Of a stretch of 64,000 nucleotides of DNA, positions 59,360-64,000 are shown piece by piece. The DNA is taken from the NCBI RefSeq assembly GCF_014650675.1, contig NZ_BMVK01000001.1, forward strand, positions 372,001 to 436,000. Direction: 5' to 3'. Under the pieces are notes generated by a model. It saw only the letters and a list, made by a program, of their open reading frames with translations. It was not told the DNA's origin and did not search any database. The DNA is from Streptomyces anulatus (GTDB taxonomy: Bacteria; Actinomycetota; Actinomycetes; Streptomycetales; Streptomycetaceae). The stretch's first letter is position 1, and every line of letters begins with the position of its first letter. The position numbers were made by a program, and so were the translations under genes.

Positions 59360-60562
59360 GTGGAACTGACTCTGCTCGGCACCGGAGCCCCCGACGGGCT
59401 GCCGCGCCCCTCCTGTCCCTGCGCGGCCTGCGCCTCGGCCCGCGGCCCGTGGGCGCGGGCCGCGACGGCGCTGCTGGTCGACGACGCGCTGCTGCTGGAC
59501 CTCACCCCCGGGGCGGAGTTCGCCGCCGCCCGCGCGGGGCATTCGCTGGGCGCGGTCCGGCAGGTGCTGCTGACGCACCCGCACGACGGGCCCGCCGTCG
59601 AACTGCCCGCCCTGCTGCCCCCGGCGGGCCGGGTGCCGGACGGCCAGGTCCTGACGCTGATCAGCGGGCACCGGGTGCGGGCGATGGCGATGGACGCCCC
59701 GGGGACCGGGTACGAGGTGACCGGCCCGGAGGGCGAGCGGCTGCTGTACCTGCCGCCGGGGGCCGCCCCCTCCGGCCTGCCCGAACAGCTGGACCGGCCC
59801 CTGGACATGGTCGTCTGCGATGTGATCGGGCGGCCCGACGCGGTGGCCCGGCTACGGTCGGCCGGAGCGGTCGGGCCGGCCACCGAGGTGATCGCGGTCC
59901 ACCTGGACCACGACGCCCCGCCGGGCCCGGCGCTGGACCGGCGGCTGGCGGCGGCCGGTGCGCGGGCGGTGCCGGACGGGACGACGCTGGTGGTGGGCGA
60001 GTACCACGCGGTGCCGGACGTACCGCGCCGGGTGCTGGTGACGGGGGGCGCGCGGTCGGGGAAGTCCCTGGAGGCGGAGCAGCGCATGGAGACGTTCCCG
60101 GAGGTGGTGTACGTGGCGACCGGCGGCCGCCGCGACGGGGACCCCGAGTGGGCGGCCCGGATCGGACTGCACCGGGAGCGCAGGCCCGGCGCCTGGCGGA
60201 CCGAGGAGACCTGTCGGATCGCGGAGCTGCTGGGGGCGGACGGGCCGCCGCTGCTGATCGACTGCCTGTCGCTGTGGCTGACCGATGCGATGGACCGGGT
60301 GGACGCCTGGGAGGACGAGCGCTGGCACGGCGGCGGCGAGGCGGCGTTGCGGGAGCGGGTCGTGGAGCTGGTCGCCGCCGTGCGCGGGACCCGGCGGCAG
60401 GTGGTCCTGGTGACCAACGAGGTGGGGTCGGGGGTGGTGCCGGCGACGTCGGCGGGGCGGCGGTTCCGGGACGAGCTGGGGCGGCTGAACGCGGCGGTGG
60501 CGGCCGAGTGCGAGCAGGTGCTGCTGGTGGTCGCGGGGCAGGTGCTGGTGCTGCGGGGGTGA
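59360..60562 (+). CDS. cobU: MBL-like domain fused to CobU (adenosylcobinamide kinase/guanylyltransferase)
   Basis: 400 residues in two parts. Residues 1-215 have the metallo-beta-lactamase fold pattern (MELTLLGTGAPDGLP, LLLDLTPGAEF, VLLTHPHDGPAVEL, AVHLDHDAPP), but the canonical HxHxDH is degenerate (HPHDGP), so it is probably not an active hydrolase. Residues 222-400 are CobU: P-loop VTGGARSGKSLEAEQ (about 226-240), then YVATGGRRDGD and TNEVGSGVVP. CobU phosphorylates and then guanylylates adenosylcobinamide. GTG at 59360. The neighbours cobT and cobS perform the next two steps. Confidence 0.9.
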   Translation: MELTLLGTGAPDGLPRPSCPCAACASARGPWARAATALLVDDALLLDLTPGAEFAAARAGHSLGAVRQVLLTHPHDGPAVELPALLPPAGRVPDGQVLTLISGHRVRAMAMDAPGTGYEVTGPEGERLLYLPPGAAPSGLPEQLDRPLDMVVCDVIGRPDAVARLRSAGAVGPATEVIAVHLDHDAPPGPALDRRLAAAGARAVPDGTTLVVGEYHAVPDVPRRVLVTGGARSGKSLEAEQRMETFPEVVYVATGGRRDGDPEWAARIGLHRERRPGAWRTEETCRIAELLGADGPPLLIDCLSLWLTDAMDRVDAWEDERWHGGGEAALRERVVELVAAVRGTRRQVVLVTNEVGSGVVPATSAGRRFRDELGRLNAAVAAECEQVLLVVAGQVLVLRG

Positions 60563-60719
60563 GGCCTCCGCCGGGGGCCGCCGCGGGCCGCCGGCCTCCC
60601 GCCCCCTCTCACGGTTACGGCACGGTTCCCGGGGCAGGCCGACCGGTACTGTTCCGGCAGGGGCCCGCCGTCGGGTTCCCGGACCGGACCCGACGTGACG
60701 ACCCGCGAGGCAGACCTCC

Positions 60720-61835
60720 GTGAACCTGGACGATTTCTCCGACCTGATCCAACGCCCCGACGGGGGTGTGCGGCGCGACGCCGAGGAGCGGCGCGAGCGG
60801 CTGACCGTCCCCCCGGGGGCGCTCGGACGCCTCGACGAGCTGGGCGAATGGCTCAGCGCCGCGCAGCAGTCCGTGCCGGTCAGGGCCGTCGAGCAACCGC
60901 GCCTGGTCCTCTTCGCCGGTGACCACGGGGTGGCGGAGCTGGGTGTCTCGGGCCGACCGGCGGGAAGCGCGCACGAGCTGGTGCGGGCCGCCCTCGACGG
61001 GGCGAGCCCGGTCTCGGTGCTGGCCCGGCGCTTCTCGGTGCCGATGCGGATCGTGGACGTCTCCCTGGACTGCGATCCGGAGCTGCTGCCCGAGTCCGTG
61101 GTGCGCCACCGGGTGCGTCGGGGTTCGGGGCGGATCGACGTCGAGGACGCGATCAGCGCGGAGGAGGCCGAGCAGGCGGTCCGTCTGGGCATGGCCATCG
61201 CCGACGAGGAGGCGGACTCCGGCACCGATCTGGTGGTGCTCGGCGACCTCAGCGTGGGCGGGACCACCGCCGCGGCCACCCTCGTCGCGGCGCTCTGCGG
61301 GACGGACGCCTCCGTGGTGACCGGGCGCGGCGGTGCGGGCATCGACGACCTGGCGTGGATGGTCAAGTGCGCGGCGGTCCGGGACGCGCTGCGCCGGGCC
61401 CGGCCGGTGCTCGGCGACCAGCTGGAGCTGCTGGCCACGTCGGGCGGCGCGGATCTGGCGGCGATGACGGGCTTCCTGTTGCAGAGCGCGGTGCGCCGGA
61501 TGCCGGTGATCCTGGACGGGGTCGTCTCGGCGGCCTGCGCGCTGGTGGCGCAGCGGGCGGCCTTCCGGGCGCCGGACTGGTGGCTGGCCGGGCAGGTCAG
61601 CGGGGAGCCCGCGCAGACGAAGGCGCTGGACCGGATGGCGCTGACCCCGCTGCTGGACCACGGTGTGACGGTGGGCGAGGGCAGCGGCGCGCTGCTGGCC
61701 CTGCCGCTGGTGCAGGCGGCGGCGGCGCTGGCCGCCGAACTGCCGGAGCGTGAACCGGAGAAGGCCGTGGACGACGAGGACGCGGAGTCGGCGCTGGAGT
61801 CGGAGTCGGCGGGAGCGGCCCTCGACGGAGCCTGA
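60720..61835 (+). CDS. cobT: Nicotinate-nucleotide:dimethylbenzimidazole phosphoribosyltransferase
   Basis: 371-residue enzyme that makes alpha-ribazole phosphate, the lower ligand of cobalamin. Blocks: VLFAGDHGVAE, LGDLSVGGTTAAATLVAAL, GRGGAGIDD, and the catalytic glutamate in VTVGEGSGALLALPL. The last 40 residues are an acidic extension. GTG at 60720 with GAGG nine bases upstream. Separated from the CobU gene by 157 bases with no riboswitch motif. Confidence 0.94.
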   Translation: MNLDDFSDLIQRPDGGVRRDAEERRERLTVPPGALGRLDELGEWLSAAQQSVPVRAVEQPRLVLFAGDHGVAELGVSGRPAGSAHELVRAALDGASPVSVLARRFSVPMRIVDVSLDCDPELLPESVVRHRVRRGSGRIDVEDAISAEEAEQAVRLGMAIADEEADSGTDLVVLGDLSVGGTTAAATLVAALCGTDASVVTGRGGAGIDDLAWMVKCAAVRDALRRARPVLGDQLELLATSGGADLAAMTGFLLQSAVRRMPVILDGVVSAACALVAQRAAFRAPDWWLAGQVSGEPAQTKALDRMALTPLLDHGVTVGEGSGALLALPLVQAAAALAAELPEREPEKAVDDEDAESALESESAGAALDGA

Positions 61836-62012
61836 GGCCCCGGCTCCCCATCGCGCGGACGAGATCGGCATCACTCGGGTGTCGCTCAACTTCGCCATGT
61901 CCCGGTCCGTCTTCGAGAGGGGATCGCGGCGCCGGCGTGCGTCCTCGCCGATACCGCGTACCGTCCGTCAGATCGACCCGGGGGCCCGTTCCATGCTGTT
62001 CGAGAAGAGCGG

Positions 62013-62777
62013 ATGAGCCGTCTTCCGGCCCTGCGCCGGGCGGCGGTACGGGAGTGGGGCCCGCTGGTCGCGGCCGTACGGCGGGGGCTCGCCGGACGCG
62101 GGGTGCGGGCGCTCGCGCTGACGGCGGGCGCGGTGGCGCTGACCGCGACCGTTCAGCTGACGCAGAACCAGGCGTGGGGCTACCGGCCGGTGCAGAACCT
62201 CGGAGCCGTACGGGCCGAGGACCCGCTCTGGCTCGCCCTCCTGCGTACGCCGCTGTCCCTGTTCGTGCCCGCGCTCGATCTGCCGGTGTGGGGTGCGCTG
62301 GCCCAGATCCTGCTGGTGTTCGGCCTCGCGGAGCTGTGTCTGGGGCGGTGGCGCACGCTCGCGGTGGCGTATCTGGCGACGCTGGCCGGGACGCTGTACG
62401 CGCGGATCGGCATCGCGCTCGGGCCGGAGGTCCTCCTCGGGCTGCCCGCCTCCGACGCGCAGGTGGTGGACACCGGCCCTTCGGCGGCCGTCGTGGGACT
62501 CGCGGTGTACGTCTGCCGTCAGCGGCGGGCCCGGTTGACCGGGGCGCTGGTGGTCCTCGCGATGGTGGTGGAGGTCCTCGTCAAGGACAACCTGGCGGGC
62601 CGCGAGCATCTGGCCGCCGTCGCCGCCGTCCTGGTGGTGTGCCGCGTACGGGAGTGGCGCGGGCGGCGGCGCGTTCAGGACCTGGGCGCGGGCGGCGGCG
62701 GGACGCGGTCCGGGGCGCCGCCGATGAGGTCCTGGAACTTCCGGCGCGGCCCGGCCCAGCGCACGTCGTGGTGGTAG
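62013..62777 (+). CDS. Rhomboid-like membrane protein
   Basis: 254 residues with about six hydrophobic segments. The order GRWRTLAVAYLATLAG, then VVDTGPSAAVVGLAVYV (GxSx-like), then AGREHLAAVAAVLVV is similar to rhomboid TM2, TM4 and TM6, with S in TGPSA and H in REHL at the expected places, but the usual GxSG is GPSA. It may be a divergent rhomboid or an inactive relative. ATG at 62013. The 3' end overlaps the convergent membrane gene by 103 bases. Confidence 0.72.
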   Translation: MSRLPALRRAAVREWGPLVAAVRRGLAGRGVRALALTAGAVALTATVQLTQNQAWGYRPVQNLGAVRAEDPLWLALLRTPLSLFVPALDLPVWGALAQILLVFGLAELCLGRWRTLAVAYLATLAGTLYARIGIALGPEVLLGLPASDAQVVDTGPSAAVVGLAVYVCRQRRARLTGALVVLAMVVEVLVKDNLAGREHLAAVAAVLVVCRVREWRGRRRVQDLGAGGGGTRSGAPPMRSWNFRRGPAQRTSWW

Positions 62778-63439
62778 GCCCGCAACAGTGCCCTGGAGCG
62801 GGCCCGGTGGCGGTTGCGGTAGAAGCGCCTGGCCCAGGGTGAGGTGGGGCGGGCCAGTCGGATCGCGCCGACCAGCGCGACGAAGGGGACGAGAGTGCCG
62901 AGCACCGCCATCCGCGCCTTGCCCTTGAACAGGGCGATCAGGACGAAGCAGAAGTTGATCACGTACGTCGTGATGACGCCGAGTCTCCCCTGCTGCTCCT
63001 CGTCGGTGACGTCGTCGACGCCGAGCGGCGAGAAGCCCGCCAGAACCAGCACCACCAGCGAGACGGTCAGCACGACCACCTCCACGCTCTGGCGGCCCTC
63101 CTCGGTCCAGTACACGTCGTCCAGATGCAGGATCAGGGCGAACTCGTCCAGCACCAGACCGGCCCCCACTCCGAAGATCACCGCGCAGATCCCGGCGGTC
63201 ACGCCGTGCCGCCCGCTGGCCACCGCGCCGAATCCGCCGATCACCGACAGCACGACCCCGGGCACCACATGGTGGATGTGCACCCCGCCCGGGGTGATGT
63301 TGCGGAACGGGCCCTTCCCTGCCCGGATCATGCGGGTGATGGTGCGGGTGATCGCGAAGGTCAGGACGAACGCGGCCAGCGCGAGGAGCAGCGGCAGCTT
63401 GCCCGGCTCCGTGATGTTGTCGTGCCACCAGTGACCCAT
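62675..63439 (-). CDS. Integral membrane protein of unknown function
   Basis: 254 residues with six or seven hydrophobic segments and a cytoplasmic basic tail (YRNRHRARSRALLRAYHHDV). The N-terminal MGHWWHDNITEPGKLPLLLA and the His-rich GGVHIHHVVPGVVLSVIGG suggest a metal-binding site. No family recognised. ATG at 63439 has GGGAG eight bases upstream; GTG at 63448 is another possibility. Divergent from cobS. The overlap of 103 bases with the rhomboid-like gene means both end regions are encoded on both strands. Confidence 0.75.
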   Translation of the reverse strand: MGHWWHDNITEPGKLPLLLALAAFVLTFAITRTITRMIRAGKGPFRNITPGGVHIHHVVPGVVLSVIGGFGAVASGRHGVTAGICAVIFGVGAGLVLDEFALILHLDDVYWTEEGRQSVEVVVLTVSLVVLVLAGFSPLGVDDVTDEEQQGRLGVITTYVINFCFVLIALFKGKARMAVLGTLVPFVALVGAIRLARPTSPWARRFYRNRHRARSRALLRAYHHDVRWAGPRRKFQDLIGGAPDRVPPPPAPRS

Positions 63440-63514
63440 GCCACCCACTCCCGTTACGTCAGGTTTCGCGGCGATTGGCGCGTTTTGCCCAATCTATCGG
63501 TGGGGCCCAGCGGC

Positions 63515-63520
63515 TAGCCT
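63515..63520 (+). promoter_or_regulatory. Putative -10 element of cobS
   Basis: TAGCCT seven bases before the GTG at 63528; no ribosome site. Confidence 0.4.
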
Positions 63521-63527
63521 GCGCGCG

Positions 63528-64000
63528 GTGACCTCCCTGAACAGCCACGGCATACGTTTCGCCTTCGGCACCCTGACCGTGCTGCCCGTCCGCGTGACCC
63601 GCTGGGACCGCGCGACCGCCCGCTCAGGAATGCTCTGCGCCCCGCTCGCCGGGCTCGTCGTGGGACTGCTCGCCGGGGCCCTCGGCTCACTGTCGCTGCT
63701 GGCCGGCTCGGGGCCGCTGCTCGCGGCGGTCGCCTCCGTCGCGGTGCCCGCCGCCCTCACCCGGGGGCTGCACCTGGACGGCCTGGCAGACACGGCCGAC
63801 GGTCTCGGCAGCGGGAAACCGGCGGAGGACGCGCTGCGGATCATGAAGCAGTCCGACATTGGGCCGTTCGGTGTCATCACGCTGCTCCTGGTCCTGCTGG
63901 CCCAGGTCGCGGTCCTCTTCGAGCTGTACGGGGAGGGCTGGGCGCACGGGGCTCTCGGGGCCGTCGTCGCGGGCGCCGCCGCCCGTCTCGCGCTGACCCT
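63528..64000 (+). CDS. cobS: Cobalamin synthase (adenosylcobinamide-GDP ribazoletransferase), 3' end cut by window
   Basis: 157 complete codons visible; about 90 missing at the 3' end. Membrane enzyme joining adenosylcobinamide-GDP and alpha-ribazole in the last step of cobalamin synthesis. The signature LTRGLHLDGLADTADGLG and the following RIMKQSDIGPFGV are diagnostic (Mg-binding aspartates). Several membrane segments. GTG at 63528 gives MTSLNSHGIRFAFGTLTVLP and is probably leaderless. Confidence 0.95.
   Translation, partial: MTSLNSHGIRFAFGTLTVLPVRVTRWDRATARSGMLCAPLAGLVVGLLAGALGSLSLLAGSGPLLAAVASVAVPAALTRGLHLDGLADTADGLGSGKPAEDALRIMKQSDIGPFGVITLLLVLLAQVAVLFELYGEGWAHGALGAVVAGAAARLALT

Noticed and set aside
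60563..60719. Cobalamin riboswitch upstream of cobT
   Set aside because: Looked for the B12-box GCCACTG and the GGGAA/GGTGAAATCCGG blocks; none found on either strand.

Overview
The window is about 72% G+C, densely packed, with GTG and TTG starts, ATGA/GTGA stop-start overlaps and long stem-loop terminators. Gene content and order (macRS, glkA with its upstream partner, the qcr/cta respiratory genes, split trp genes, nadA, a cobalamin gene run) point to a Streptomyces chromosome core. From memory the order matches the S. coelicolor region around SCO2110-SCO2175. No tRNA, rRNA, insertion sequence, prophage or CRISPR array was seen. Both window edges cut genes: nfo at the left and cobS at the right.

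Layout. 1-6128: DNA repair (nfo), a molybdopterin enzyme, iron storage and release (bfr, bfd with an iron box), and aromatic biosynthesis (class II DAHP synthase, then fused trpEG behind a complete tryptophan attenuator). 6139-14058: a D-2-hydroxyacid dehydrogenase, the MacRS two-component system, an acyltransferase, an esterase, and glucokinase with its upstream companion. 14142-22580: an ArsA-like ATPase with a START-like protein, a phosphoesterase, acyl-CoA synthetase, a PimB-like mannosyltransferase, a GT87-like membrane glycosyltransferase and a lipoprotein peptidase. 22597-29941: two NlpC/P60 wall hydrolases (the second with a candidate c-di-AMP riboswitch), an NYN protein, a rhomboid coupled to a stand-alone RAM-domain protein, and a PLP enzyme behind a clear SAM-IV riboswitch. 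29942-40461: trpD and the aerobic respiratory chain (qcrCAB with ctaE; ctaCDF), with an L,D-transpeptidase and a pseudo-receiver protein between the two parts. 40735-49447: a cysteine desulfurase-TusA fusion, a PfkB kinase, a large exported protein, the erpA-type Fe-S carrier, nadA and a 738-residue TPR protein. 49519-57839: an RND exporter with an adjacent two-component system, pspA with pspAA, a DUF3043-like membrane protein, and a methyltransferase that appears to start at CTG. 57917-64000: an HtrA-type lipoprotein protease and cobalamin late-step genes (an MBL-CobU fusion, cobT, cobS) mixed with two membrane proteins.

How the parts work together. Fe-S supply (cysteine desulfurase, erpA) serves NadA, the Rieske protein and Bfd. 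The qcr and cta products form the bc1-aa3 supercomplex. Three cis-regulatory RNAs set amino acid, sulfur and wall metabolism: the trp attenuator, the SAM-IV riboswitch, and a less certain ydaO-type element. Eight genes have a TAnnnT -10-like hexamer only 6-8 bases before the start codon, which suggests leaderless transcripts.

I saw no wholly new multi-gene system. The best leads are the SAM-IV leader with its six-codon ORF, the CTG-start methyltransferase, the desulfurase-TusA and MBL-CobU fusions, the orphan TPR protein, and unexplained inverted repeats before ctaC and nadA.
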